DNA from: Roseivivax jejudonensis | Lineage (GTDB): Bacteria > Pseudomonadota > Alphaproteobacteria > Rhodobacterales > Rhodobacteraceae | DNA: 64,000 nucleotides | Direction of reading: 5' to 3' | Assembly (NCBI RefSeq): GCF_900172265.1 | Contig: NZ_FWFK01000004.1 | Coordinates: 434,001 to 498,000, forward strand | Shown here: piece by piece, positions 31,054-41,043 of the stretch | How the letters are laid out: every line of letters starts with the position of its first letter | Numbering within the stretch: position 1 is the first letter of the stretch | Translations under genes and position numbers: made by a program | The notes under the pieces: generated by a model | Told to the model about the DNA's origin: nothing | Seen by the model: the letters and a program-made list of their open reading frames with translations, nothing else | The model's database searches: none

Positions 31054-31317
31054 ATGGACGGATCCACCATCGACGACCAGCGATTGGCGGACGCGGAGGC
31101 GCAGCGCGCCCGCTACGAGGTGCTCAAGGCCGAGTACGAGCGCACGATGAAGGTCGAAGTCGGCCAGACGATGGCGCTGCCTTATGCCGCAGCTGCGTAT
31201 GCCGAAACGATGGAACAGACGCCGCTCCTCCAGAAGGCGAGCCACATCGCGCAGCTGGTCTGCATTGCCGCCGCCGGCGCGTTCCCGATCCTGCTCTTTT
31301 TCCACGTCGCTCTTTGA
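31054..31317 (+). CDS. Small hypothetical protein with C-terminal membrane helix
   Basis: I do not recognise this 87-aa protein. The first 60 residues are charged and helical (DDQRLADAEAQRARYEVLKA), followed by one membrane helix at the C-terminus (HIAQLVCIAAAGAFPILLFF), so it is probably tail-anchored with the N-terminal part in the cytoplasm. GGGA lies nine bases before the ATG. The frame is open upstream but that part lacks coding character. A hairpin follows its stop. Confidence 0.6.
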   Translation: MDGSTIDDQRLADAEAQRARYEVLKAEYERTMKVEVGQTMALPYAAAAYAETMEQTPLLQKASHIAQLVCIAAAGAFPILLFFHVAL

Positions 31318-31324
31318 CGCGAAA

Positions 31325-31345
31325 CGGCGGGCCACCGGCCCGCCG
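31325..31345. terminator. Hairpin between two convergent genes
   Basis: A perfect 9-bp stem CGGCGGGCC/GGCCCGCCG with a 3-base loop lies between the small membrane protein gene and the convergent L,D-transpeptidase gene. On the minus strand it is followed by TTTCG; on the plus strand there is no T run. It may end both transcripts. Confidence 0.55.
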
Positions 31346-31371
31346 CGCTCAGACTTCGACTGGGGAAGCGT

Positions 31372-31938
31372 TCAGAGAACCGTGACCTTGGTTCCCACGG
31401 GCACGCGCTCGTATAGGTCGATCACGTGCTCGTTCAGCATCCGGATGCAGCCGTTCGACACCGAGCGGCCGATCGACCGCGGCGCCGTCGTGCCGTGGAT
31501 CCGGTAGAACGTGTCGCGCCCGTTCTGGAACAGGTAGAGCGCCCGCGCGCCCAGCGGATTCTCCGGCCCGCCCGGCTGCACGTAATCGTTGTCGACGAAC
31601 CGCGAATAGGTGTCGGGCTCCCGCTCGATCATCTCGTCGGTCGGGCGCCAGGTCGGCCATTCCTTCTTCACCTGGATCACCGCTTCGCCGGTGAACTCGA
31701 GGCCGGCACGTCCGACGCCGACGCCATAGCGCAGCGCCGACCCCGGCTGATCGACGAAGTACAGGAAGTGCGCACGCGGCAGGATGATGATCTGAGGCGC
31801 GCCCAGATCACGTTTAATCGTCACGCGTTGCGGGCGAAAGACGGGCTCGAGTTGGAAGCCGCCGGACTGGGCCAACGCGGGCGCAGGCAGGGCGACACCG
31901 GCCGCGGTCGCGGCAAGGAAGTGACGGCGAGAAATCAT
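31372..31938 (-). CDS. L,D-transpeptidase (YkuD domain), Tat-exported
   Basis: A 188-aa cell-wall enzyme. The N-terminus MISRRHFLAATAAGVALPAP is a twin-arginine signal ending near ALAQ. The YkuD domain (about 48-188) has the catalytic pair His148 in RIHGTTAP and Cys164 in SNGCIRM. Such enzymes make 3-3 cross-links in peptidoglycan or attach lipoproteins to it. ATG 31938 was chosen because the Tat signal starts there. Confidence 0.94.
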   Translation of the reverse strand: MISRRHFLAATAAGVALPAPALAQSGGFQLEPVFRPQRVTIKRDLGAPQIIILPRAHFLYFVDQPGSALRYGVGVGRAGLEFTGEAVIQVKKEWPTWRPTDEMIEREPDTYSRFVDNDYVQPGGPENPLGARALYLFQNGRDTFYRIHGTTAPRSIGRSVSNGCIRMLNEHVIDLYERVPVGTKVTVL

Positions 31939-32261
31939 GGCAGCACTCTTTCGACTCGGATCGCACGAATACTGGGCGGAACGCCGCGAGAGAATCAACG
32001 TCGCGACAGGCCCTCACGGCGCGGACATGGCACCCGCGCAACAATCAAACACCGACAACGGCCGGAATTTCCGGGTGACGTTGCGTGACCCTGCGCCGCG
32101 GCGCAGCGATCGCGCGCCGCCGATCCCTTTGCATTCTGCGGTCACGATGATTAGCCTTGCATGTGAACGTGACGCAGACAGCGCAGCGCGAGCCACCTGA
32201 TGGGCCACCGACCCGTCAGCCTCGCCGTCAGAAACCCACCGCGAACCAGATTGGACATAGC
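31939..32261. other. Divergent intergenic region between L,D-transpeptidase and FKBP genes
   Basis: No gene is seen in these 323 bases. A perfect 16-base palindrome CTGCGCCGCGGCGCAG lies at 32091-32106. A possible plus-strand promoter is TTGCAT (32129-32134) with TAGCCT (32152-32157), 17 bases apart, but the -10 is poor. Promoters of both genes must lie here. Confidence 0.3.
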
Positions 32262-32696
32262 ATGAGCGAAGTCAAAGCGGGTGACACCGTTCTCATTCAC
32301 TATACCGGAACCCTGAACGACGGATCGACCTTCGATTCGAGCGCGGGCCGCGACCCGCTCGAGTTCACCGTCGGCTCCGGACAGATCATCCCCGGTCTCG
32401 ACAAGGCGCTTCCGGGCATGAACGTTGGCGACAAGAAGTCCGTCGCCGTGGCGGCCGACGAAGCCTACGGCCAGCGCAATCCCGAAGCGCTGCAGCAGGT
32501 GCCGCGCACCGAGATTCCGGACCACATCCCGCTCGATCCGGGCACGCAGCTGCAGGTGCAGACGCCCAACGGCCAGACCGTGCCGGTCGTCGTCGCCGAC
32601 GTGACCGAAGAGCAGGTGACCCTCGACGCGAACCACCCGCTCGCCGGGCAGGACCTGACGTTCGACATTGAACTGGTCGAGATCAAGGCCGCCTGA
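32262..32696 (+). CDS. FKBP-type peptidyl-prolyl isomerase, SlyD-like
   Basis: A 144-aa cytoplasmic prolyl isomerase and chaperone. It begins MSEVKAGDTVLIHYTGTLND, has FDSSAGRDPLEFTVGSGQII and PGLDKALPGMNVGDKKSVAV for the FKBP site, and a bulky insert-in-flap domain (DEAYGQRNPEALQQVPRTEI to HPLAGQDLTFDIELVEI) as in SlyD. It lacks the His-rich metal-binding tail of E. coli SlyD. ATG 32262 is the family start. A terminator follows. Confidence 0.94.
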   Translation: MSEVKAGDTVLIHYTGTLNDGSTFDSSAGRDPLEFTVGSGQIIPGLDKALPGMNVGDKKSVAVAADEAYGQRNPEALQQVPRTEIPDHIPLDPGTQLQVQTPNGQTVPVVVADVTEEQVTLDANHPLAGQDLTFDIELVEIKAA

Positions 32697-32720
32697 TTCG
32701 CGAGCCTTTCTCAACATTCA

Positions 32721-32752
32721 CGCCGCCGCCCGGTTGACCCCGAGCGGCGGCG
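32721..32752 (+). terminator. Intrinsic terminator of the FKBP gene
   Basis: A 9-bp stem CGCCGCCGC/GCGGCGGCG with a 14-base loop, followed by TTTG, 25 bases after the stop codon. Confidence 0.6.
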
Positions 32753-32794
32753 TTTGCATGTCGGGGTGTCACCGCGAACAGGAAAGCGGCCCTC

Positions 32795-33628
32795 GTGCCC
32801 AAGTCACCCCCGGTCGATCATCCCGTCATGCTGGAGCCGCGGCCACTGATCTTCGCGGACCGTCCGCTCGTCGTGGCGTGGACCCCGAAAAGCGCCTGTT
32901 CGACCGTTCTGATGTGGTATCTCCACCTCGAAGGCCTGCTGAACGCGGCAGCGTTCTACGATCCGTGGCCGCACCAGTTCAGAACGCGGGTCTACTACTC
33001 CTCGGCCACCTGGAAGCATCGGGCGAACGCCGTCGCAGACGCGGGCGGCACCGGCTTTTCGCTGCTGCGGGTCACGCGCGATCCGGTCAAGCGCCTCGTG
33101 TCCACGTTCCGTCACAGCCTCCGGAATCCGCAATTCCTGCGCATGCTCAGCGACGGGCTCGGACGCGATTGCGCGGAAACCGGACATTCCCTGCGTGACC
33201 TCGCCGAGGTGCTGATGCGGCACACGCTGACCGTTCCGACCGACGTGAACGTGCACGCGATCGCACAGACCCTGCCGCTTATGGACATGGGGTTCGACCG
33301 GCGATTGACGCTGAACATCGACACGCACGACATGGAGGCCGGGCTGAACGCGGTCGCCGCCGCGTTCGATCTGCCTGCCACGCAGTTTGCCGACATTGCG
33401 TACCTGCAGGAGGTCACGGGGCGGCATCACGCGCGGGACACGCCCTATTCCGGGGACATCCCGGTGGATGAGCGCCGGTTTTGCGCCGCCGACGCGGCGG
33501 CCTGGCCAAAGTCGGCGCTGGAACGCAGCGCCGCGGCACGCGACATCGCTCGGGCCCTGTACGCGACGGATATGGCGAACGTCTCCACCGACGACAGCGC
33601 CGGCCAGATCGCCTTTGCACCGCGTTGA
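32795..33628 (+). CDS. Sulfotransferase family protein
   Basis: A 277-aa protein with the PAPS-binding sites of sulfotransferases: the 5'-phosphosulfate loop TPKSACSTVLMWYL (residues 30-43) and the 3'-phosphate site RVTRDPVKRLVSTFRHS (92-108), with Arg95 and Ser104 as the usual contacts. No signal peptide or membrane segment. The acceptor, probably a carbohydrate or surface glycan, is unknown. The GTG start at 32795 has AGGA 11 bases upstream; ATG 32828 is an alternative that would shorten the protein by 11 residues. It is convergent with metG. Confidence 0.85.
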   Translation: MPKSPPVDHPVMLEPRPLIFADRPLVVAWTPKSACSTVLMWYLHLEGLLNAAAFYDPWPHQFRTRVYYSSATWKHRANAVADAGGTGFSLLRVTRDPVKRLVSTFRHSLRNPQFLRMLSDGLGRDCAETGHSLRDLAEVLMRHTLTVPTDVNVHAIAQTLPLMDMGFDRRLTLNIDTHDMEAGLNAVAAAFDLPATQFADIAYLQEVTGRHHARDTPYSGDIPVDERRFCAADAAAWPKSALERSAAARDIARALYATDMANVSTDDSAGQIAFAPR

Positions 33629-33641
33629 GCGGTGACGCGCC

Positions 33642-35351
33642 TCAGCGCGCGCCGGCGAAGCGCGCCTGCCAATCCTCGCGCTCTGCATCCGTGATCTTTC
33701 GGAAGGTCACGTCCGGCACGGTGAACGCGTGGCCCGGCGACAGCGCCTGCAGGTCGGACTCCGGTTCGGAGGGCCAATCGGCGTCCTCGGCCTTCATCGC
33801 CTCCAGAAGCTGCGCCGACGCGTCCGGAATGAAGGGCGAGGAGATCACCGCGTAGAACCGGATCAGGTTCAGCCCCAGCCGGATCTGCATGGCCGCCGTC
33901 TCGGGGGTCTCCTTGAAGGTGGACCACGGCGCGGCTTCCTGCAGGTACTCGTTGCCTGCGACCCACATGGCACGAAGTGTGCTCGCAGCTTTCCGAACCT
34001 CCATAGCTTCCATCTGCTCTTCGTATTGAGCCAATTTAAGAAGCAAGTACTGTGAGAGCTGCCTCTCGGCATCGCCCCAGGCGCCGCCCTCGGGCACCAC
34101 CTCGCCGAATTTCGAGCGGCAGAACTTGGTCACGCGACTTGCGAAGTTGCCGAGCACGTCGGCAAGGTCCTTGTTCACCGACGACTGGAAATTCTCCCAC
34201 GTGAACTCGGCGTCGCTGCTTTCGGGCGCGTGGCTGAGGAGCCACCAGCGCCAGTAGTCCGACGGCAGGATCTCGAGCGCCTGGTCCATGAACACGCCCC
34301 GCCCGCGCGAGGTCGAGAACTGACCGCCCTCATAGTTCAGGTAGTTGAACGACTTGATGTAATCGACGAGCTTCCACGGCTCGCCCGAACCGAGGATCGT
34401 CGCCGGGAACGACAGCGTGTGGAACGGCACATTGTCCTTGCCCATGAACTGGGTGTAGCGCACGTCGTCGGCGCCTGCGTCTGTGCGCCACCAGCGCGCC
34501 CAGTCCGCCCCTTTGCCGGCCTCTTCCCATTCCTGCGCGCACGCGATGTATTCGATCGGCGCGTCGAACCAGACGTAGAAGACCTTGCCCTCCATGCCGG
34601 GCCAGTCCGCGTCCCCGCGCTTGACCGGGATGCCCCAGTCGAGGTCGCGGGTGATGCCGCGGTCCTGCAGGCCGTCACCGTCGTTCAGCCATTTCTTGGC
34701 GATCGAGGTCGTCAGGACCGGCCAATCGGTCTTTGTGTCGATCCAGGCCTCGAGGTCGTCCTTCATCGCCGACTGACGCAGGAACAGGTGCTTGGTTTCG
34801 CGCATCTCCAGGTCCGTCGCGCCCGAGATCGTCGAGCGCGGATCGATCAGGTCGACCGGATCCAGCTGCTTGGTGCAGTTGTCGCACTGGTCGCCGCGTG
34901 CGCTGTCGAACCCGCAGTTCGGGCACGTCCCCTCGATATAACGGTCAGGCAGGAAGCGGCCGTCCTGCGGCGAATACATCTGTGTCTCGCTGACCTCACG
35001 GATGAGACCGGCCGCGTCCAGACGCTCGGCGAAATGCTGGGTCAGGCGGTGGTTCTGCGGGCTCGACGAGCGGCCGAAATGGTCGAAGGACAGCCGGAAG
35101 CCTTCGGCCAGCTTCGCCTGGACCTGGTGCATCTCGGCGCAGTACTCGGCCACGGGCTTGCCCGCCTTGGCCGCCGCCAGTTCAGCCGGGGTGCCGTGTT
35201 CGTCGGTCGCGCACAGGAACAGGACCTCGTGCCCCCGCGCGCGCTGGTAGCGAGCGAACAGGTCCGCCGGCAGCTGGGAGCCCACCAGATTGCCCAGATG
35301 CTTGATCCCGTTGATGTACGGGATGGCCGAGGTGATGAGGTGCCGTGCCAT
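33642..35351 (-). CDS. metG: Methionyl-tRNA synthetase
   Basis: A 569-aa class I aminoacyl-tRNA synthetase. The HIGH-equivalent is [13 protein letters not shown] at residues 10-22. A zinc knuckle [17 protein letters not shown] is present, and the KMSKS-equivalent is FSTSRGRG. The anticodon-binding helical domain follows, without a C-terminal tRNA-binding (dimerisation) domain. ATG 35351 ([12 protein letters not shown]) matches the family. It lies downstream of gcvP on the same strand, 228 bases away, with no clear gene in the gap. Confidence 0.97.
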   Translation of the reverse strand: MARHLITSAIPYINGIKHLGNLVGSQLPADLFARYQRARGHEVLFLCATDEHGTPAELAAAKAGKPVAEYCAEMHQVQAKLAEGFRLSFDHFGRSSSPQNHRLTQHFAERLDAAGLIREVSETQMYSPQDGRFLPDRYIEGTCPNCGFDSARGDQCDNCTKQLDPVDLIDPRSTISGATDLEMRETKHLFLRQSAMKDDLEAWIDTKTDWPVLTTSIAKKWLNDGDGLQDRGITRDLDWGIPVKRGDADWPGMEGKVFYVWFDAPIEYIACAQEWEEAGKGADWARWWRTDAGADDVRYTQFMGKDNVPFHTLSFPATILGSGEPWKLVDYIKSFNYLNYEGGQFSTSRGRGVFMDQALEILPSDYWRWWLLSHAPESSDAEFTWENFQSSVNKDLADVLGNFASRVTKFCRSKFGEVVPEGGAWGDAERQLSQYLLLKLAQYEEQMEAMEVRKAASTLRAMWVAGNEYLQEAAPWSTFKETPETAAMQIRLGLNLIRFYAVISSPFIPDASAQLLEAMKAEDADWPSEPESDLQALSPGHAFTVPDVTFRKITDAEREDWQARFAGAR

Positions 35352-35579
35352 GTCGCTCCGCCGCGTGGTCCTGAGGGTCGCGGGCGTCCTTAGCGGATCG
35401 GGTCCGAAGGGGCCAGTGGGTGCGGCATCGGCGCGGACCTGTGCAGACGGACGCGTACCGACCACCCGCGCAGCGCCGGTCGCCCGGAGCAGCCAGAACG
35501 ACGAGATGCCCCCTCGGGCCGGACACCGCTCCCCGCAGAACCCGGCCTCGCGGAGCGCGACCGATCCGTCAGATGCTCC

Positions 35580-38429
35580 TCATTCCGCCGCTTCGGCGTA
35601 GTCCTCCATCGGCGGGCAGGTGCAGATGAGGTTGCGGTCACCAAAGGCGTTGTCGACGCGGTTGACCGGGGGCCAGTACTTGTCGACGCGGAACGCGCCG
35701 GCGGGAAAACAGGCCTCTTCGCGCGAATAGCTGCGCGTCCATTCGCCCACCAGGTCCTCGACCGTGTGCGGCGCATGCTTGAGTGGATTGTCCTCGCGGT
35801 CGAGCCGACCTTCTTCGATCGCGCGGATCTCCTCGCGGATCCCCAGCATCGCGTCGCAGAAGCGGTCGAGCTCGGCCTTCGTCTCGCTCTCGGTCGGCTC
35901 CACCATCAGCGTACCGGCGACGGGCCAGCTCATGGTCGGCGCGTGAAACCCGCAATCGACCAGCCGCTTGGCGATGTCATCGACGCTGACCCCCGCGCTG
36001 TCCTGGAACGGCCGCACGTCGAGAATGCACTCGTGCGCGACCCGGCCCTTGGGCCCGCGATAGAGCACCTTGTAGCCGCTCTCGAGCCGCTTCGCGATGT
36101 AGTTGGCGTTCAGGATCGCGACCCGCGTCGCCTGCGCCAGACCCTCGGCCCCCATCATCTGGACATAGGCCCACGAGATCGGCAGCAGCGACGGCGACCC
36201 GAAGGGCGCGGCGGCCACGGGCCCCGGCCCCTCGCCCGATAGCGGGTGCGACGGCAGGTGCTCGGCCAGGTGCGCCTTCACCCCGATCGGCCCCATGCCG
36301 GGGCCGCCACCGCCATGCGGAATGCAAAAGGTCTTGTGCAGGTTCAGGTGGCTCACGTCGCCGCCCAGTTCGCCCGGCTTCGAGATCCCGACCATCGCGT
36401 TGAGGTTCGCGCCGTCGATATAGACCTGCCCGCCATGCTCGTGGGTGATCGCGCAGACCTCCTTGACCGTCTCCTCGAACACGCCATGCGTCGAGGGATA
36501 GGTGATCATGATGCCGGCCAGCGCCTCGGAATGCTTTTCCGCCTTGGCGCGGAAATCCTCGAGATCGATCGATCCCATCTCGTCGCACTTCACCGGCACG
36601 ACCTTCCAGCCGACCATCTGCGCCGAGGCCGGGTTGGTGCCGTGGGCGTTCACCGGGATCAGGCAGACGTTGCGATGCCCCTGCCCGTTCGCCGCGTGAT
36701 ACGCCGCGATGGTCAGGAGCCCGGCATACTCGCCCTGCGCGCCCGAATTGGGCTGCATCGAGATCGCGTCGTAGCCGGTGATCTCGCACAGCTTCGCGTT
36801 CAGCCCCTCGATCATGTCGGTATAGCCGCGCGCCTGGTCGGCCGGGCAATAGGGGTGCAGGTTCGCGAATTCGTGCCACGACAGCGGCATCATCTCGGCC
36901 GCCGAATTCAGCTTCATGGTGCAGGAGCCGAGCGGAATCATCGCGCGGTCGAGTGCCAGATCGCGGTCCGCGAGACGGCGCATGTAGCGCATCATCTCGG
37001 TTTCCGCCCGGTTCATGTGAAAGACCTCGTGCGTGAGGTACGGGCTGGTGCGGATCAGGCTCTTCGGCAGCCGGTATTCCTGCGCCTGCGGGTCGTCGCG
37101 GCGGTCGATGCCGAAGGCGCGCCAGACGGCCTCGATCTTGGCCGGGCGCGTCGTTTCATCCACCGTCAGGCCGATCTTGGTCGTGCCGACCGCGCGCATG
37201 TTCACGCCCTCGCGCACGCCGGCCTCGATCACCGCCTTCTGAAACAGCCCCACCTCGACCGTGATCGTGTCGTAGAAGCTGTCGGGCTCCACCGCGAAGC
37301 CGGCTTCCTGCAGGCCGCGCGCCAGCCGCACGGTCTTTCGGTGGATGCGTTCGGCGATGGCGCGCAGGCCCTTCGGCCCGTGGAAGACCGCGTAGAAGCC
37401 CGCCATCACCGCCAGCAGGGCCTGCGCCGTGCAGACGTTCGACGTGGCCTTTTCGCGGCGGATGTGCTGTTCGCGCGTCTGCAGCGCCAGCCGGTAGGCC
37501 CGGTTGCCGCGCGCGTCGACCGACACGCCGACGAGCCGCCCGGGCAGCGACCGTTTGTAGCCGTCGCGGCATGCGATATAGGCGGCGTGCGGCCCGCCAT
37601 AGCCCATCGGCACGCCGAAGCGCTGGGTCGTGCCCACCGCGATGTCGGCGCCCATCTCGCCCGGGCTCTTCAGCACGCACAGCGCCATCGGATCGGCGGA
37701 CACGATTCCGATCGCACTTGCCGCATGCAGCCGCGACATGTGTTCGGTCAGGTCCCGCACGTGCCCGTGAGTGCCGGGATACTGGAACAGCGCGCCGAAG
37801 ACGGCCTCGGCGTCCATGTCATCGGGGTCACCGACGATGATCTCGATGCCCAGCGGCTTGGCCCGCGTCTTCACCACGCCGATGTTCTGCGGATGGCAGT
37901 TCTCGTCGACGAAGAACGCCTTGGCCTTCGACTTCGCCACGCGGCCGGCCATCGTCATCGCCTCGGCGCAGGCCGTCGCCTCGTCGAGAAGCGACGCGTT
38001 CGCGATCTCGAGCCCGGTCAGGTCGGCCACCATCGTCTGGTAGTTCAACAGAGCCTCTAGGCGGCCCTGGCTGATCTCGGGTTGGTAGGGCGTGTAGGCG
38101 GTGTACCACGCCGGGTTCTCGAGGATATTCCGCTGGATCGCCGGCGGGGTGATCGTGCCGTGGTAGCCTTGGCCCAGAAACGAGGTCAGGACGGTGTTCT
38201 TCTTTGCCGTCTGGCGCATCCACCACAGCAGCTGGCGCTCGGACATCGGCCCGCCGGTCTCCAGCGGCTCGGCCTGCCGGATTCCCTCGGGCACCGTCTG
38301 TTCGATCAACTCGTCGATGCCGCCGACGCCCAGGGTGGCGAACATCTCGTCCATTTCCGCAGGCGACGGCCCGATATGCCGACGGTTGGCGAAATCGTAG
38401 GGCATGTAGTCGGTGGGCTCGAACGTCAT
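35580..38429 (-). CDS. gcvP: Glycine dehydrogenase (decarboxylating), P protein
   Basis: A 949-aa single-chain P protein that decarboxylates glycine and passes the aminomethyl group to the lipoyl arm of GcvH. It begins [20 protein letters not shown]. The PLP lysine is Lys699 in [18 protein letters not shown]. Both halves (Gcv-PA and Gcv-PB) are fused, as usual in proteobacteria. A longer open frame continues upstream into gcvH but is not real. Third gene of gcvT-gcvH-gcvP; an intergenic hairpin-rich stretch of 122 bases separates it from gcvH. Confidence 0.98.
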   Translation of the reverse strand: MTFEPTDYMPYDFANRRHIGPSPAEMDEMFATLGVGGIDELIEQTVPEGIRQAEPLETGGPMSERQLLWWMRQTAKKNTVLTSFLGQGYHGTITPPAIQRNILENPAWYTAYTPYQPEISQGRLEALLNYQTMVADLTGLEIANASLLDEATACAEAMTMAGRVAKSKAKAFFVDENCHPQNIGVVKTRAKPLGIEIIVGDPDDMDAEAVFGALFQYPGTHGHVRDLTEHMSRLHAASAIGIVSADPMALCVLKSPGEMGADIAVGTTQRFGVPMGYGGPHAAYIACRDGYKRSLPGRLVGVSVDARGNRAYRLALQTREQHIRREKATSNVCTAQALLAVMAGFYAVFHGPKGLRAIAERIHRKTVRLARGLQEAGFAVEPDSFYDTITVEVGLFQKAVIEAGVREGVNMRAVGTTKIGLTVDETTRPAKIEAVWRAFGIDRRDDPQAQEYRLPKSLIRTSPYLTHEVFHMNRAETEMMRYMRRLADRDLALDRAMIPLGSCTMKLNSAAEMMPLSWHEFANLHPYCPADQARGYTDMIEGLNAKLCEITGYDAISMQPNSGAQGEYAGLLTIAAYHAANGQGHRNVCLIPVNAHGTNPASAQMVGWKVVPVKCDEMGSIDLEDFRAKAEKHSEALAGIMITYPSTHGVFEETVKEVCAITHEHGGQVYIDGANLNAMVGISKPGELGGDVSHLNLHKTFCIPHGGGGPGMGPIGVKAHLAEHLPSHPLSGEGPGPVAAAPFGSPSLLPISWAYVQMMGAEGLAQATRVAILNANYIAKRLESGYKVLYRGPKGRVAHECILDVRPFQDSAGVSVDDIAKRLVDCGFHAPTMSWPVAGTLMVEPTESETKAELDRFCDAMLGIREEIRAIEEGRLDREDNPLKHAPHTVEDLVGEWTRSYSREEACFPAGAFRVDKYWPPVNRVDNAFGDRNLICTCPPMEDYAEAAE

Positions 38430-38551
38430 GGCTCTTCTCCCTTGACGCCGGGCGGCGCGCGCACCGCGCCCGGCTTCGGTGTTCTGCAGATCCGATGTCG
38501 CACGGCCGCTGCGCGGGCCGGCTGCCAGGCGCAGACGCGCGCCCGGCCGGA

Positions 38552-38914
38552 CTAGCCGATGAAGTCCTTGTAGGCGGCTTCGTCCATGTACTCGTCGAGG
38601 GTCGAGAGATCCTCGACCTGAACCTTGAAGAACCACGCGTCGCCCTCGGGGTCGTCGTTGACCTTGGAGGGGTCGTCGACGATCGCGTCGTTCACTTCGA
38701 CGATCTCGCCGTCGACGGGCGCGAGGATGTCCGAGGCGGCCTTGACGCTCTCGATCACCACCACTTCGTCGTCCTTCGAAACCGTGGTGCCCACGTCGGG
38801 CAGTTCCACGAACACCACGTCGCCCAGCTGTTCGGCGGCGTGCGCGGTGATTCCGACGGTGACGATGTTGTCCTCTTCGGGACGCAGCCACTCGTGTTCT
38901 TCGGTAAACTTCAT
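38552..38914 (-). CDS. gcvH: Glycine cleavage system H protein
   Basis: A 120-aa lipoyl carrier that shuttles the aminomethyl intermediate between P, T and L proteins. The lipoylated lysine is Lys58 in [11 protein letters not shown]. It begins [10 protein letters not shown] and ends with the conserved [13 protein letters not shown]. It lies 51 bases after gcvT and 122 before gcvP. Confidence 0.98.
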   Translation of the reverse strand: MKFTEEHEWLRPEEDNIVTVGITAHAAEQLGDVVFVELPDVGTTVSKDDEVVVIESVKAASDILAPVDGEIVEVNDAIVDDPSKVNDDPEGDAWFFKVQVEDLSTLDEYMDEAAYKDFIG

Positions 38915-38965
38915 CTGGTCTGTCTCCTGCTGGACTTGCCTGCCGGTCGAAGCGGCGTATCGGGG

Positions 38966-40219
38966 TCAGCGTTTGAAACCGGGGGGCACGAAAGGCAAGC
39001 GCACCACTTCGAGGGGCAACCGCTTGCCGCGGAGCGCGCCCCAGAGCCGGGTGCCCGGCGCGGCCATCGCCGCGGGAACGTAGCCCATCGCGACCGGGCC
39101 CTCGACGCTCGGGCCAAATCCGCCCGAGGTTATGTGGCCGACGGCGGTCGCCCCGTCCTCCTCGGCGGCAAAGAGCTCCACTCCCTCGCGCATCGGCGCC
39201 CGGCCCTCCGGTTTCAAACCGACACGCATACGCGGCGCCGCCTCGCTGAGTTCCCGCAGGATCCGCGCGTCGCCCGGAAAGCCGCCGGCGCGTGCGCCAT
39301 TGGCGCGCCGCGCCTTGCCGATCGACCACGACAACGCCGCCTCGACGGGCGATGTCGCGGGATCGAGATCGTGACCATAAAGGCAGAGCCCGGCCTCGAG
39401 CCGAAGCGAATCGCGCGCGCCCAGCCCGATGGGGGCAACGTCGTCATGCGCGAGGAGCCGGCGGGCCAGTCCTTCGGCCGCCGCTTCGGGCACCGAGATC
39501 TCGAACCCGTCCTCGCCCGTGTAGCCCGAGCGCGACACCCACGCCTCGGCACCGTCGAGCGCGACCGTCGCAACATCCATGAACCGCATGTCGCGCACTT
39601 CCGGTGCCAGATCGGCCAGCACCGCTTCGGCGGCGGGACCCTGCAGCGCCAGAAGCGCCCGGTTGTCCAGCGCCTTGACGCTCACCTGCGGTTCGAGCGC
39701 CGCGCGAAGCCGAGCCACGTCGGCCTCCTTGCAGGCCGCATTGACCACGAGGAACAGGTGATCGCCGCGATTGGCGACCATCAGGTCGTCCTCGATGCCG
39801 CCCTCTTCGTTGGTGAAGACCGCGTAGCGCTGCCGCCCTTCGCCGAGCCCTCGGATATCCGCGGGCACCAGCCGCTCCAGCGCCTCTGCCGGGTCGGCGC
39901 CGCGATCGCGCAGGACGACCTGCCCCATGTGGCTGACGTCGAACAGCCCGGCGCGGCTCCGCGTGTGGAGATGCTCCGTCTTTACCCCGGAGGGATATTG
40001 CACCGGCATCTCGTAGCCGGCGAACGGCACCATCTTCGCGCCGAGCTCGAGGTGCAGCGCGTGCAGCGGCGTGCGGGCGAGCCCGCCCGTATCGTCCTCT
40101 GGCATCTGGGCCTGCTGCTGCGCCGATGCGCCGGAATGCCCTTCCGGCCCGTGCGCCACGCCGCAGCCGCAGATCTCGCGCGTTTCGAATCCGTTGTAGC
40201 GGTCGCCGTCTCCGGTCAT
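38966..40219 (-). CDS. gcvT: Aminomethyltransferase (T protein) with N-terminal extension
   Basis: The folate-dependent T protein releases ammonia and makes methylene-tetrahydrofolate from the H-protein intermediate. Core motifs are [45 protein letters not shown] and [19 protein letters not shown]. The start is uncertain. ATG 40219 gives 417 aa, has a GAGGGG ribosome binding site five bases upstream, and its first codons keep high GC in third positions; this adds a 38-residue leader with [22 protein letters not shown] 40105 would give the usual 379 aa but has a poor binding site. A tandem glycine riboswitch lies upstream. Confidence 0.93.
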   Translation of the reverse strand: MTGDGDRYNGFETREICGCGVAHGPEGHSGASAQQQAQMPEDDTGGLARTPLHALHLELGAKMVPFAGYEMPVQYPSGVKTEHLHTRSRAGLFDVSHMGQVVLRDRGADPAEALERLVPADIRGLGEGRQRYAVFTNEEGGIEDDLMVANRGDHLFLVVNAACKEADVARLRAALEPQVSVKALDNRALLALQGPAAEAVLADLAPEVRDMRFMDVATVALDGAEAWVSRSGYTGEDGFEISVPEAAAEGLARRLLAHDDVAPIGLGARDSLRLEAGLCLYGHDLDPATSPVEAALSWSIGKARRANGARAGGFPGDARILRELSEAAPRMRVGLKPEGRAPMREGVELFAAEEDGATAVGHITSGGFGPSVEGPVAMGYVPAAMAAPGTRLWGALRGKRLPLEVVRLPFVPPGFKR

Positions 40220-40317
40220 GTGCCCCTCGCCCGCGTCCGTTCGCATGCCCGCGGCGGCCGAATGCCGACACCGGGCGCATCACGTCGGCGGCCCGTCACG
40301 GACCGCCGATCATCGCG

Positions 40318-40482
40318 CCCCCTCTGTCCATCCGCCTGAGATCGTTATCCCTTCGGCGGGCGCGCGGCCCCTGGCCCGCGCCTCTCTCCAGAGTGTGTCA
40401 CCGCGACGGTCCGTCTGGCCTGAGAGTTTCCGGGGCGGTTGCTCCTTCGGCACCGGCCTGGCGCCGGTTCTCCCATCGCGGT
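40318..40482 (-). promoter_or_regulatory. Tandem glycine riboswitch controlling gcvT-gcvH-gcvP
   Basis: On the minus strand two aptamer-like units follow each other. The first has GATGGGAGAACCGG, then GTGCCGAAGGAGCAACC and GGAAACTCTCAGGCCAGA. The second has CTCTGGAGAGAGGCGCGG, then CGCCGAAGGGATAACG, ATCTCAGGCGGA and ends with GGACAGAGG. The GCCGAAGGAGCAA and ACTCTCAGGC blocks are hallmarks of the glycine aptamer. Cooperative glycine binding usually switches glycine cleavage genes on. It ends about 100 bases before the gcvT start and begins just after the NsrR-like gene. Confidence 0.95.
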
Positions 40483-40492
40483 CGAGGCGAAG

Positions 40493-40972
40493 CTAGCCGA
40501 CGGCCCGCCCGGTTGCAACCGGGCGCATGCGTTCGGGCTCGGCCCGGTCGAAGATGGTCAGAAGTTCATCGTTCCCGGCAATGAGGGAGTCGAGCGTGAT
40601 CGAGTCGAGCACCTGGTAGAACGCCTGTCCCGCCAGCGCGAGCGCCGGACGCAGCCGGCAGGCCTCGACCAACGGGCAGGTGTTGCTCTCGATCGCGAAG
40701 CACTCGGCGATCGGCACGCCGGATTCGAACACGCGGAACACCGCGCCGATATGGATCTCGGATGCCGGTCGACCCAGCGCGATGCCGCCGTAGCGCCCGC
40801 GCCATGTCCGCAGATACCCCATCTGCGCAAGCTGGTTGACGATCTGCCCGAGGTGATGCTCCGACGCGTTGCAGGCCTCGGCGATCGCGCTCTTGGTGAT
40901 GCGCTTGTCCGGGTTGCTGCCGCAATACATCAGGATGCGCATCGCAATGTTCGCACGCTTCGTGATACGCAT
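40493..40972 (-). CDS. Rrf2 family regulator, NsrR-like
   Basis: A 159-aa winged-helix regulator. The N-terminal domain MRITKRANIAMRILMYCGSN through YLRTWRGRYGGIALGRPASE matches the Rrf2 family. Three cysteines, Cys91, Cys99 and Cys105 (in AECFAIESNTCPLVEACRL), sit where NsrR binds its Fe-S cluster, and the CRLRPAL and LDSITLDSLI stretches also resemble NsrR, a nitric-oxide sensor. The spacing Cys-x7-Cys-x5-Cys differs by a few residues from E. coli NsrR. ATG 40972 is the family start. It ends next to the glycine riboswitch and is divergent from the GGCT-like gene. Confidence 0.88.
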   Translation of the reverse strand: MRITKRANIAMRILMYCGSNPDKRITKSAIAEACNASEHHLGQIVNQLAQMGYLRTWRGRYGGIALGRPASEIHIGAVFRVFESGVPIAECFAIESNTCPLVEACRLRPALALAGQAFYQVLDSITLDSLIAGNDELLTIFDRAEPERMRPVATGRAVG

Positions 40973-40997
40973 CGGAAAACCCTCGAAACCCCCTGAC

Positions 40998-41017
40998 GAT
41001 CGACCCAAGGGTCAATC
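40998..41017. promoter_or_regulatory. Near-palindrome in the rrf2/GGCT divergent region
   Basis: GATCGACCC-AA-GGGTCAATC is a 9-bp inverted repeat with one mismatch, 26 bases upstream of the Rrf2 regulator start. It may be an autoregulatory operator. A second perfect palindrome TGCTATAGCA lies at 41025-41034 near the start of the divergent gene. Neither matches the known AT-rich NsrR site or the IscR site. Confidence 0.4.
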
Positions 41018-41043
41018 GCCGAATTGCTATAGCACATAAAGGT

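Noticed and set aside
40998-41017. Palindrome considered as an FNR/DNR-type TTGAC-N4-GTCAA site
   Set aside because: The half-sites are separated by six bases rather than four, so the spacing does not fit.
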